Below are positions 1 through 5,832 of a stretch of DNA of 6,694 nt, piece by piece. The DNA comes from Actinomycetota bacterium. Lineage in GTDB: Bacteria; Actinomycetota; Actinomycetes; S36-B12. The stretch covers positions 1 to 6,694 of the forward strand of contig JAQCBM010000106.1 of assembly GCA_027729865.1 (NCBI GenBank), read 5' to 3'. Below the pieces are notes generated by a model, which ran no database searches, was not told the DNA's origin, and saw only the letters and a list, made by a program, of their open reading frames with translations. Every line of letters begins with the position of its first letter. Within the stretch, counting starts at the first letter, position 1. Position numbers and translations under genes: made by a program.

Positions 1-80
1 GCCACTCGTGATCGCTCACGGGCGACACGACGATGCCCCTGAGGAAATTGTTGCGAGAGACATCAGAGTTACGGCTGCGA
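1..80. other. Left-edge stretch, no gene established
   Basis: Nothing here can be assigned firmly. On the plus strand one frame is open from the window edge to a TAA at 107-109, so the tail of an upstream gene is possible. That frame would run through the promoter of the next gene and its codon use is unremarkable. On the minus strand a GTG at 26-28 is preceded by AGGGG with a 7-nt gap, so a divergent gene could begin there and leave the window after nine codons. A small inverted repeat, CGTGA-N4-TCACG, lies at 7-20. Confidence 0.3.
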
Positions 81-110
81 TTGGCATAAATGGGATATTT
101 CACCCATAAT
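81..110 (+). promoter_or_regulatory. Sigma70-like promoter of the zinc-ribbon gene, with an internal inverted repeat
   Basis: TTGGCA at 81-86 and CATAAT at 105-110 are separated by 18 bp, and each matches its consensus in five of six bases. Transcription would start near 117 and leave a leader of about 30 nt, rich in pyrimidines and without a Shine-Dalgarno site, before the ATG at 147. Between the boxes lies ATGGG-N8-CCCAT (90-107), a possible operator. A second -10-like box, TACGTT at 135-140, ends 6 nt before the ATG and could instead give a leaderless transcript. Confidence 0.55.
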
Positions 111-146
111 CGGGCCACGTCTCCTTCTTTGCCATACGTTTCCCCC

Positions 147-338
147 ATGGCTCTATACACCTGCCCCACCTGCGGAATGTCGGTTAACACCACCTGTGGC
201 GCGTGCGATGCCGCTTTGGTCGACGACGTCCTCGTAAAGGACGACGGCTCAAGCGTCGCGATCTCCGTGTGCCCGAACGGACACGGAAAGATCAAGTCGC
301 CGCTGTGCTGCGGCACAGACATGACGTGCAGCGTCTGA
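147..338 (+). CDS. Small cysteine-rich putative zinc-ribbon protein
   Basis: This is a 63-residue cytoplasmic protein with no signal peptide or membrane segment. Its cysteines sit in paired knuckles: CPTC (6-9), CGAC (17-20), CPNGHG (42-47) and CCGTDMTC (54-61). That gives eight Cys and one His, enough for one or two structural zinc sites. The closing CCGxDMxC resembles the CCG-x-PM turn of rubredoxin or desulfoferrodoxin-like metal sites, but the rest does not match them. The start at 147 is preferred over the in-frame ATG at 90, because the latter lies inside the promoter (81-110) and its extra N-terminus is low in conserved features. No Shine-Dalgarno site precedes it. The gene lies 25 nt before a membrane protein gene and may be co-transcribed with it. 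The function is unknown; metal binding is inferred from the cysteine pattern. Confidence 0.72.
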   Translation: MALYTCPTCGMSVNTTCGACDAALVDDVLVKDDGSSVAISVCPNGHGKIKSPLCCGTDMTCSV

Positions 339-363
339 ACTGAAGCCTCTGACCAACGTCGCC

Positions 364-729
364 ATGCGCTCACCCCAGCGCATCATCGTCGCCACGATCG
401 CGGTGGCGGTCATCGCTGCGTGGTGGTTCTTCCTCGGATCTGCTTCGGTATCGACGCAGATCGAGGGCGGGACTTTGTCTGGACCAACCCTTGCCACTCT
501 GGGCGTCCTTGCAGCGGTCAACTTCGGTGCCTTGATCCTCGCGGCGCTTGCTGTTCGCCTCAGTCGACGCGCTGTGCGGGTATTCGTCGTCGTTGTCCTC
601 GCCGCGAATGCGATCAGCGCATTGCTCGACCAGGTAGGCGCTTGGGATGTCGCCTACGCGGCGGCGGTTGTGCTCGCCCTCGGTCTAGTGGTGTGGTCCT
701 GGCGACCAGTCGATCCCTCAGCCTCTTAG
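364..729 (+). CDS. Four-helix membrane protein of unknown function
   Basis: This is a 121-residue, strongly hydrophobic protein with about four predicted membrane helices, near residues 7-24, 43-65, 70-89 and 95-113. A short polar loop lies at 26-42, a basic turn (RLSRR) at 65-69, and a short tail follows Trp113. No catalytic or binding motif is visible, and I do not recognise the family. It follows the cysteine-rich gene by 25 nt and could share its promoter at 81-110. The ATG has no clear Shine-Dalgarno site. Its TAG stop (727-729) interleaves with the TAA stop of the opposing gene (726-728), so the two converge with no room for a terminator. The hydrophobic pattern and actinobacterial codon use support a real gene. 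Confidence 0.7.
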   Translation: MRSPQRIIVATIAVAVIAAWWFFLGSASVSTQIEGGTLSGPTLATLGVLAAVNFGALILAALAVRLSRRAVRVFVVVVLAANAISALLDQVGAWDVAYAAAVVLALGLVVWSWRPVDPSAS

Positions 730-1283
730 ACCACTTCGTGCAGTACGCGCACGGTCGAATCCGAGTGCGCAACGCGGAAAGGTTCTAACTCATCATCCCA
801 GGGGGTGCCGATGAGTCGATCGATCTTCTCGACCATCTCAGCTGCCTGATCGGATCCGGCTTCGCGGGCACCCACGAGCAGGCTGCGCAGGCGGTCCTCG
901 TGCACGAGCACATCACCATGCACGCCGATCGTTGCTCGAAACAGGCCCAGATTGGGTGTGACGGCGTACCGCTCCCCCTCCACGTCACCACTCGGATCTT
1001 CGGTCACTTCAAAACGAATCGTGGTGAATGCCACGAGAGCGCTGGCGATCTTCGATGCGGTTCCGCGCGGTCCATGCCAGATGATCTCCGCGCGCACGCT
1101 GCCCGGCGCAATCGGCTGGGCGGACCAATCCACGTCCACACTGGTCCCGAACACGCGAGCCAAAGCCCACTCCAGATGCGGGGCAACCGCGGAGGAGCAC
1201 GAATGCACGAAGAGAACCCCGCGCGCATGCGCGAGGTCTGGGTCACGCCCCGCATTCGCGCGGACGTCAACTACGACCGTCAT
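726..1283 (-). CDS. DUF3145 family protein
   Basis: This is a 185-residue soluble protein that I recognise as the DUF3145 family of Actinobacteria, which has no known function. The characteristic blocks are RGVLFVHS near the start (21-28), PHLEWAL (35-41), WHGPRGTASKIASAL (69-83), RFEVTEDPS (90-98), GERYAVTPNLGLF (103-115), GVHGDVLVHEDRLR (120-133), and the C-terminal PWDDELEPFR (161-170) ending in LHEVV. The conserved part starts about 20 residues in, so the N-terminus is slightly longer than is usual for the family. The start at 1283 is chosen because GGGAGG lies 4 nt upstream and the family's N-terminal motif follows. A longer open frame extends upstream, but it crosses the intergenic region and part of bioY and lacks family similarity. 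A 9-bp inverted repeat lies in the leader. The gene is divergent from bioY. Confidence 0.9.
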   Translation of the reverse strand: MTVVVDVRANAGRDPDLAHARGVLFVHSCSSAVAPHLEWALARVFGTSVDVDWSAQPIAPGSVRAEIIWHGPRGTASKIASALVAFTTIRFEVTEDPSGDVEGERYAVTPNLGLFRATIGVHGDVLVHEDRLRSLLVGAREAGSDQAAEMVEKIDRLIGTPWDDELEPFRVAHSDSTVRVLHEVV

Positions 1284-1290
1284 ATCGCCT

Positions 1291-1332
1291 CCCGAAGTCG
1301 AGGGTCGCCTTCCCCTGCGTCCTGACTTCGGG
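1291..1332 (-). promoter_or_regulatory. 9-bp inverted repeat in the DUF3145 leader, reaching into its RBS
   Basis: CCCGAAGTC (1291-1299) and GACTTCGGG (1324-1332) are perfect inverted copies 24 bp apart. In minus-strand RNA the second-transcribed arm ends in the GGG that begins the GGGAGG Shine-Dalgarno site of the DUF3145 gene, 7 nt before its ATG. A hairpin would therefore partly mask the RBS. The loop holds a further possible AGGG/CCCT pair. A -10-like box, TATCCT (complement of 1344-1349), would start transcription near 1337, just ahead of the repeat. The arms could instead be a protein site. Confidence 0.5.
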
Positions 1333-1350
1333 CCTGCTGGAACAGGATAA

Positions 1351-1362
1351 CCCCCCGGGGGG
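1351..1362. promoter_or_regulatory. Perfect C6G6 palindrome between divergent genes
   Basis: CCCCCCGGGGGG is a 12-bp perfect palindrome in the DUF3145/bioY intergenic region. It lies between a minus-strand -10-like TATCCT (complement of 1344-1349) and a plus-strand -10-like TAGGGT (1370-1375). No convincing -35 boxes are visible on either side. Its position fits an operator, but no known regulator motif is matched. No sequence resembling a BioQ or BirA site could be recognised by eye. Confidence 0.3.
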
Positions 1363-1420
1363 CCAGCGGTAGGGTGCGCTGCGTCCGTGTGTTGGTGCGG
1401 CGCGAACCAGCGCTCAGCAG

Positions 1421-1426
1421 AAGGAG
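1421..1426 (+). promoter_or_regulatory. Ribosome binding site fixing the bioY start
   Basis: AAGGAG lies 8 nt before the ATG at 1435. It decides in favour of this start over the in-frame ATG at 1387, whose added residues are not BioY-like. Confidence 0.8.
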
Positions 1427-1434
1427 TCGAGATC

Positions 1435-2019
1435 ATGGCCGTCGTAACCCCCGCCCCCCGAGTCTTGGCCGACATCGTGGCCCGCAGTTGGGTAGCCAAC
1501 CTCGTGCTCGTGCTCGGCGGTTCGGCATTCGTGGGCCTGAGCGCCCAGGTGATCATTCCGCTGCCCTTCACCCCCGTGCCGCTCACCTTGCAGACCTTCG
1601 CGGTGCTCCTGGTGGGAGCAGCCCTGGGCACCTGGCGCGGTGTGGCCTCGATGGTCGTCTACGCCGCCGTCGGCATCGCGGGTGTCCCGTGGTTCTCCGG
1701 GGGCTCCTCCGGCTGGGGCGGCGCGAGCTTCGGCTACATCCTCGGATTCATCGTTGCAGCGGGCGTGGTCGGGCGCCTAGCTGAGCGCGGCGCAACGTTG
1801 ACACCACTGCGGACCGTCGGGCTCATGGTCATCGGCAACGTCGTCATCTACGCGATCGGTGTCTCGTACTTGAAATTCGCGATCGATGTCAGTTGGGCAA
1901 CGGCGCTGACCTTGGGCGTTGTGCCGTTCCTTCTCGGCGATGCTCTCAAGATCGCGCTCGCCGCCGGACTACTGCCCGGAACGTGGCGACTGCTGTCCCG
2001 TGCCGGCGTGAACCGCTGA
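1435..2019 (+). CDS. bioY: BioY biotin transporter, S component of an ECF transporter
   Basis: This is a 194-residue integral membrane protein that captures biotin as the substrate-binding (S) subunit of an energy-coupling-factor transporter. BioY hallmarks are visible in order: IIPLPFTPVPLTLQT, the conserved P-x-PVPLTLQT segment between helices 1 and 2; LVGAALGTWRGVAS; YAAVGIAGVPWFSGG; and a glycine-rich stretch ending in FGYILGFIVAAGVVGRLAERG. Further helices follow, up to about residue 187. The length is typical. No EcfA or EcfT genes accompany it. It therefore either works as a solitary BioY, which is documented in some bacteria, or uses ECF ATPases encoded elsewhere. It is divergent from the DUF3145 gene and ends 23 nt before the converging decarboxylase gene, with no visible terminator between them. 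Biotin-responsive control is likely by analogy, but no site is recognised. Confidence 0.93.
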   Translation: MAVVTPAPRVLADIVARSWVANLVLVLGGSAFVGLSAQVIIPLPFTPVPLTLQTFAVLLVGAALGTWRGVASMVVYAAVGIAGVPWFSGGSSGWGGASFGYILGFIVAAGVVGRLAERGATLTPLRTVGLMVIGNVVIYAIGVSYLKFAIDVSWATALTLGVVPFLLGDALKIALAAGLLPGTWRLLSRAGVNR

Positions 2020-2042
2020 TTCTCTCGCGCGTCGTCGTTTCG

Positions 2043-3449
2043 TTAGTAGTCGCGTAGCAAAGAGTCGAGTACTTCATCGACCATCTCAGTGGTGGTTGCC
2101 GGGTGCAAGAACGCGAGTCTTCCCACCGGTTCGCCGTACCACGAGCTTGACGTCACGAAGGCAGCCTGCTGCTTCAGCAAGTGCTGCGACCAGCGTTCGT
2201 AACCGGCAACGGTCCAGTTTTCCCGGCGGAACAGCACGATGCTCAGCTCCGGATGCCGCACCAACTCCACGTTGTCCATCGCTTCGATTCGACTGGCCGC
2301 GTACTCAGCTATTCGCACACCTGCGTCTACCGCATCTCGATAGGCATCCAGGCCGTTCACAGCGAGGGAAAACCACAGCGCCATTCCCCGCGCCCGGCGC
2401 GTGAGGTGGAATGCAAGGTCGCTGGGGTTGAGATCGTCGTTTCCGTGGATTACGTCGAGATAGGAGGCATCTTGCGTATGCACCTGGCGCGCAAGATAGG
2501 GATCCCGGTAAATCAATGCTGCTGAATCGAAGGGTGCGAACCACCACTTGTGCGGATCCATCACCATTGAGTCCGCATGCTCGATGCCGTCATATAGCGG
2601 ACGCAAGCGCGGCACAAGCATTCCTGCGCCTCCGTAGGCGCCATCGACGTGCAACCACAGAGTGCGTTGCTGCGCGACGTGGGCGGCGGCAGCTATATCG
2701 TCAACGATTCCCGCGTTGGTCGTACCTGCAGTTGCGACCACTGCCACTAGGTTGGCCGCTGCTTCCGGATCCTTGGCCAGTGCTCGCTCGATTGCCTCGA
2801 CGGTAAGACAACCATCGGTTGTGTGCGCGATGAGCGGTCGCATTCCTGTGATGCGCAATGCATTAGCGATAGATGAATGACTTTGATCACTGACCAGCAC
2901 GTGCGGGATCTTCGGCGACAACCCTCGCTGACTCGCGGTATCTCGAGCCACGACCAGTGCAGAAAGGTTGCCCGCCGAACCACCCGAAACGAAAGTTCCT
3001 CCGGCGGATTCCGGAAGTCCGGCCGCATCCGCCATGACCTGCAAGGCCGCGTTCTCCGCCATGACCGCACCTGCCGCTTCGAGCCACGAACACCCCTGCA
3101 AGGACGATGCGGACACCACCATGTCGAACAGCAAGGACGCCTTGGTGGGCGCAGCAGGAATGAACGCGAAGAACCGCGGGCTATCGGCGGACAACACGGT
3201 GTCCGCGAGGTAGTCGACGTAGACGTCGAGCACTTCTGTAGCTTCACGTGGACCATCACCAATGAGGCCGGCCATGGCTTCGTGCATTGCGGCGCGATCC
3301 CCCAGCCCATCGACCGGGGCTTCAGCAAGCTCCAAGCGCTCGGTGACGTATCCCAGGATCAGCTCGAGCATGGCCGGATCGAGGCGATGCATACGGGCAG
3401 GATCGTTGATCGAAGGTGCTGTCGATGAGGTGGATGACTGCGCCGACAT
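2043..3449 (-). CDS. PLP-dependent group II amino-acid decarboxylase (aromatic-L-amino-acid decarboxylase-like)
   Basis: This is a 468-residue, full-length fold-type I pyridoxal-phosphate enzyme that removes CO2 from an L-amino acid to give an amine. Visible family features are PRFFAFIP (91-98), VSGGSAGNLSAL (154-165), SDQSHSS with ring-stacking His191, ATAGTT (239-244), HVDGAYGG with Asp269 (pairs with the PLP pyridine nitrogen) and MDPHKWW with the PLP-binding Lys301. Tyr330 lies 29 residues after the lysine, the same spacing as the catalytic loop tyrosine of animal DOPA decarboxylase (Lys303/Tyr332). This tyrosine and His191 both favour decarboxylation over aldehyde synthesis. The substrate cannot be read; tyrosine, tryptophan, DOPA-like compounds, or diaminobutyrate or glutamate relatives are all open. 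The start at 3449 is supported by AAGGAG 10 nt upstream and by the N-terminal region seen in the family. The gene is divergent from the ClC transporter gene and converges on bioY. Confidence 0.9.
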   Translation of the reverse strand: MSAQSSTSSTAPSINDPARMHRLDPAMLELILGYVTERLELAEAPVDGLGDRAAMHEAMAGLIGDGPREATEVLDVYVDYLADTVLSADSPRFFAFIPAAPTKASLLFDMVVSASSLQGCSWLEAAGAVMAENAALQVMADAAGLPESAGGTFVSGGSAGNLSALVVARDTASQRGLSPKIPHVLVSDQSHSSIANALRITGMRPLIAHTTDGCLTVEAIERALAKDPEAAANLVAVVATAGTTNAGIVDDIAAAAHVAQQRTLWLHVDGAYGGAGMLVPRLRPLYDGIEHADSMVMDPHKWWFAPFDSAALIYRDPYLARQVHTQDASYLDVIHGNDDLNPSDLAFHLTRRARGMALWFSLAVNGLDAYRDAVDAGVRIAEYAASRIEAMDNVELVRHPELSIVLFRRENWTVAGYERWSQHLLKQQAAFVTSSSWYGEPVGRLAFLHPATTTEMVDEVLDSLLRDY

Positions 3450-3459
3450 GGCTGCGTAT

Positions 3460-3465
3460 CTCCTT
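3460..3465 (-). promoter_or_regulatory. Ribosome binding site of the decarboxylase gene
   Basis: The complement of CTCCTT is AAGGAG, 10 nt before the ATG at 3449. The gap is slightly long but it is the only good site near the start. The intergenic gap 3450-3569 also contains a weak minus-strand -10-like TAACAT (complement of 3513-3518) with no convincing -35. Confidence 0.55.
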
Positions 3466-3569
3466 GGGTAACCAGCGCGCCGACAGACTTCCCGCCAGCA
3501 GGCGCTATTTCGATGTTAGGCCCACGGCTTCTCACACACGGCTGCGGGCTTATGTGGTTGGGTGAGCCC

Positions 3570-4709
3570 GTGACCTCAACGGATGTGACTACATCCACGC
3601 GCCGTCCACTACCCGCCATGCTCGTGGCCGCCCTCGTGAGCCTGGCTCTTGGCTACGTCGTCCTCGAGATCGTGAACGCCGGTATCGAGTTCATCTGGGA
3701 GCAGGTACCGAACACGTGGGACACAACCCCAGCTTGGTACGTGATCAGCGTCTTACTCATCGCCGCGGTGCTGGTCTACGTCATCAGGCGCTTTGTTGGC
3801 GACACTGGACACTCCCCCATGGGCGGTATCAAGATCAGTCCGCTAAAGCCCTCGGAATACGTCGGCGCGATCCTGGCGATCCTGGCCTCACTCTGGGGCG
3901 GCATCGTCTTGGGACCGGAAGTCGCACTCGTGGCGACCGGCTCGGTAGTGGGTGGAGTGGCTGCTCGCCTGATGGGCGTGAACGATGCACCGGGCACGAA
4001 GAAGGTTGTCGGATTCGGCGCACTTGGTGCGATCCTCGCGCTCTTCGTGGGCCCGATCCTGTCCGGCAGTCTCACTTTGGGTGAGACACCCACAGCCATT
4101 GAAGTGGATCAGTTGGCTTGGGCCATCCCGGTAGCACTGATCGCAACAGCGTCCGTGACCCTTGCTCGGCTCGTCGCGGCGCTCATCGCCCGCACCGCAG
4201 GTCACGGTCCGAACCTGGTTGTGCTGATCGCCGCTGCCGTCACCATCGGCGTGACGGCGTTGTTAATGAACGCCTGGACCGGCGAGCCTGTCATCTATGT
4301 GACAACATCCGGTGAGGAACTCATCACTGATCTACCCACACTCACCTCGGCGTCGTCAGTAGTCGCGATCATCGTGTTGAAGTCCATCGCCTACGCCGTG
4401 TCACTCGGCGCGGGTTTCCGGGGAGGTCCGTTCTTCCCCGCGATGTTCATCGGTGCCTCGTCTGGACTGCTCATTGCGCTTGTGCTTCCTGATGGCCCAT
4501 CGGTGCCGGCCGCGCTCGTAGTGGGCGTGGTGGCATCGGTTATCGCTACGGCGCCCATGAAGTGGCCTATCGCCATCGGCCTGGGAATCGTCATCGGTTT
4601 CCTGATGGGGACGTGGACGCTTGTCCCCGCAGCAGTTGTTGGCGCGATCGTGGCCCGCGCTATTCCTCGTCTGGGTGATCGCATCACGATGCCCGCGCAC
4701 GCGGACTAG
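3570..4709 (+). CDS. ClC-family chloride channel/transporter
   Basis: This is a 379-residue polytopic membrane protein of the ClC superfamily, with around ten hydrophobic stretches. ClC landmarks, changed but recognisable, are MGGIK (84-88) where GSGIP is usual, and GIVLGPEVAL (111-120) for G(K/R)EGP, with Glu117 at the place of the gating glutamate. GFRGGPFFPAMFIGA (282-296) matches the GGxFxP anion-site helix, and TAPMKWPIA (327-335) fits the late helix. No equivalent of the internal proton glutamate is obvious. The protein is shorter than typical prokaryotic ClCs (about 400-450) and has no C-terminal CBS domains. The start is uncertain. GTG 3570 is preferred because GGTGA, matching the end of the full Shine-Dalgarno sequence, lies just upstream. 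ATG 3552 and ATG 3513 are in frame but have weaker sites. It is divergent from the decarboxylase gene. Its anion and its channel or antiporter mode are unknown. Confidence 0.82.
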   Translation: MTSTDVTTSTRRPLPAMLVAALVSLALGYVVLEIVNAGIEFIWEQVPNTWDTTPAWYVISVLLIAAVLVYVIRRFVGDTGHSPMGGIKISPLKPSEYVGAILAILASLWGGIVLGPEVALVATGSVVGGVAARLMGVNDAPGTKKVVGFGALGAILALFVGPILSGSLTLGETPTAIEVDQLAWAIPVALIATASVTLARLVAALIARTAGHGPNLVVLIAAAVTIGVTALLMNAWTGEPVIYVTTSGEELITDLPTLTSASSVVAIIVLKSIAYAVSLGAGFRGGPFFPAMFIGASSGLLIALVLPDGPSVPAALVVGVVASVIATAPMKWPIAIGLGIVIGFLMGTWTLVPAAVVGAIVARAIPRLGDRITMPAHAD

Positions 4710-4716
4710 AGCGGCT

Positions 4717-4742
4717 GCCTATTTCGCAGGCCTATTTCGCAG
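4717..4742. repeat. 13-bp tandem duplication over a stop codon
   Basis: GCCTATTTCGCAG occurs twice head to tail, at 4717-4729 and 4730-4742. A degenerate third copy (GTCCACTTCGCA) follows at 4743-4754. The right-hand copy contains the last codons and TAG stop of the minus-strand transporter gene; the left copy lies in the 22-bp convergent gap after it. This looks like a recent slippage duplication. Confidence 0.85.
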
Positions 4743-5780
4743 GTCCACTTCGCAATAACCGAATCGTTCGAGTAGCAACCAGCAACCACACCCCGATCGT
4801 GATCACCGCACCACTAGCGGAGACCACCACCACCGCGGGTGATGACACAACCTGACCAACTGCCGCCATGGACAGCGTCATGGCGGCGATTGGGAAAACA
4901 AATCCCCACCAGCCTGGGTGGAAGGGAATGCCTTCGCGGCGGGCCCGGAGCAAGTCGATCATCGCGAACATCGCCCACCACAGTCCGAAGCCGAGGCCAG
5001 CGGCCGACACAACTATCCCCAATGCGATCACCTGCTCCGGTAGCACACCCGTGTCCACACCGACTTGAAGGACTCGCAGGAGCGACAGTCCGAGTACGCC
5101 GGCCGGTGCTAGCGGAATCCACAAGGACGGTGCCATCGGTGCCGCAATAGGCGCACGGAAAGCCAACCGGGCCACGAGAACGGACAGCAGGGCCAAGAAC
5201 AGCAGAGCGCCGATGCCCCAGAACGCCAACGCCAGAACAACCAACCACGGCGCTTGTCCCGGATACATCTCGATGATCGGCACGAAACCGAGGGGAACGA
5301 TCAAGTTCATGACCGGTGGAATGAGCCAGCCGCCATTGACGCCCTCGAGGCCTACTCCCGATCGGCCGATTGAGGTGGCCCACCAAGCCGATAGCACCAG
5401 TGTGATGACGGCACCGATGGTTAGCAGGACTGCATCAACCGCCACCGCAGCTGTATCACCGATCAATGTGGGGCCCACCGGCCCCAAGCGACGGCGAGCA
5501 CTAGCAAGCCGGCGGGGAAGGTCGCGAGCATCGCTCCGTGGGCAGGGTCGGCCAATTCCTCAGCCAAAGCCCCGCGGTCGGTGAGGCGACGCAAATACCG
5601 TGGCCATAAGAGGAGAGCAGCAATGGATGCCGCGATGAGCACCGCACCCGCAGCAAATTCCAGTGCAGGAATGGACCACGCGTCGGACTGGGACGCAAGA
5701 ACGAGTGACACTGCGCCGGTCCCCATCACCACGCCGAACCAGGCCGGGTGGTGGTGAACGCCATGTGTCGTGGCCGCCAT
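4732..5780 (-). pseudogene. TDT/SLAC1/TehA-family anion transporter, split by a one-base frameshift
   Basis: Two minus-strand frames make one protein of the voltage-dependent anion channel / tellurite-resistance-dicarboxylate transporter family. The first (5780-5463, 105 residues) begins MAATTHGVHH and carries the family's opening HPAWFGVVMGTGAVS and the ATFPAGLLVLAVAWG helix, then stops. The second (from about 5487 to 4732, 251 residues read from TTG) continues with GPVGPTLIG, then PSLWIPLAP and PFHPGWWGFVFPIAA. All of these are expected in the same order in intact members. Restoring one G in the run at 5482-5485 (CCCC on the plus strand) joins AWG to PVGP and gives about 349 residues, a normal length with about ten helices. 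The lesion may be a real mutation or a homopolymer sequencing error. Relatives export sulfite, carry dicarboxylates or chloride, or confer tellurite resistance; the substrate is unknown. A modest GAG precedes ATG 5780. It is divergent from the CPVC membrane protein. Confidence 0.82.
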
Positions 5781-5804
5781 CGATTTCTCAAACCCTGTCG
5801 ACGC

Positions 5805-5810
5805 TAGATA
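5805..5810 (-). promoter_or_regulatory. Candidate -10 box of the TDT transporter gene
   Basis: On the minus strand this reads TATCTA, 24 nt before the ATG at 5780, which would give a leader of about 17 nt. It overlaps the left end of the ATACCCC palindrome. No clear -35 is visible. Confidence 0.4.
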
Positions 5811-5823
5811 CCCCGTGGGGTAT
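5808..5823. promoter_or_regulatory. CsoR/RicR/CstR-like operator palindrome
   Basis: ATACCCC-GT-GGGGTAT is a perfect inverted repeat with 7-bp arms. It contains TACCC-N5-GGTA, the form described for the copper sensor RicR, and also resembles the ATACCC/GGGTAT sites of the persulfide sensor CstR and other CsoR-family repressors. Its two ends overlap candidate -10 boxes of both divergent genes (5805-5810 minus, 5821-5826 plus), so one bound repressor could block both. No CsoR-family gene lies in the window. The identity of the regulator is inferred. Confidence 0.6.
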
Positions 5824-5826
5824 GTT
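5821..5826 (+). promoter_or_regulatory. Candidate -10 box of the CPVC membrane protein, leaderless layout
   Basis: TATGTT is followed by 6 nt and then the ATG at 5833, so transcription would begin at or next to the start codon. No Shine-Dalgarno site precedes the ATG, which fits a leaderless transcript, common in Actinobacteria. A weak -35 candidate, TGTCGA, lies at 5796-5801. Confidence 0.5.
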
Positions 5827-5832
5827 ACCGGG

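Noticed and set aside
90..146. ATG at 90 as start of the cysteine-rich protein
   Set aside because: It lies in the spacer of a good promoter, so it could not be transcribed from it.
1284..1631. N-terminal extension of the minus-strand DUF3145 reading frame to 1631
   Set aside because: It crosses the intergenic region and overlaps bioY, has no family similarity, and a good ribosome binding site with the family N-terminus begins at 1283.
2747..3328. Long minus-strand frame (193 codons) within the decarboxylase region
   Set aside because: It is Arg/Ser/Pro-rich, typical of an out-of-frame reading of a high-GC gene, and the overlapping decarboxylase has complete catalytic motifs.
2877..3428. 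Plus-strand frame opposite the decarboxylase
   Set aside because: Antisense shadow with no recognisable domain, and the sense gene is certain.
5463..5487. Programmed -1 frameshift in the TDT gene
   Set aside because: No X-XXY-YYZ slippery heptamer and no obvious downstream structure; a simple one-base loss in a G run explains it better.
5770..5832. GTG start at 5770 for the CPVC membrane protein
   Set aside because: It would place the palindrome and -10 box inside the coding region and adds a polar N-terminus overlapping the divergent gene's start.
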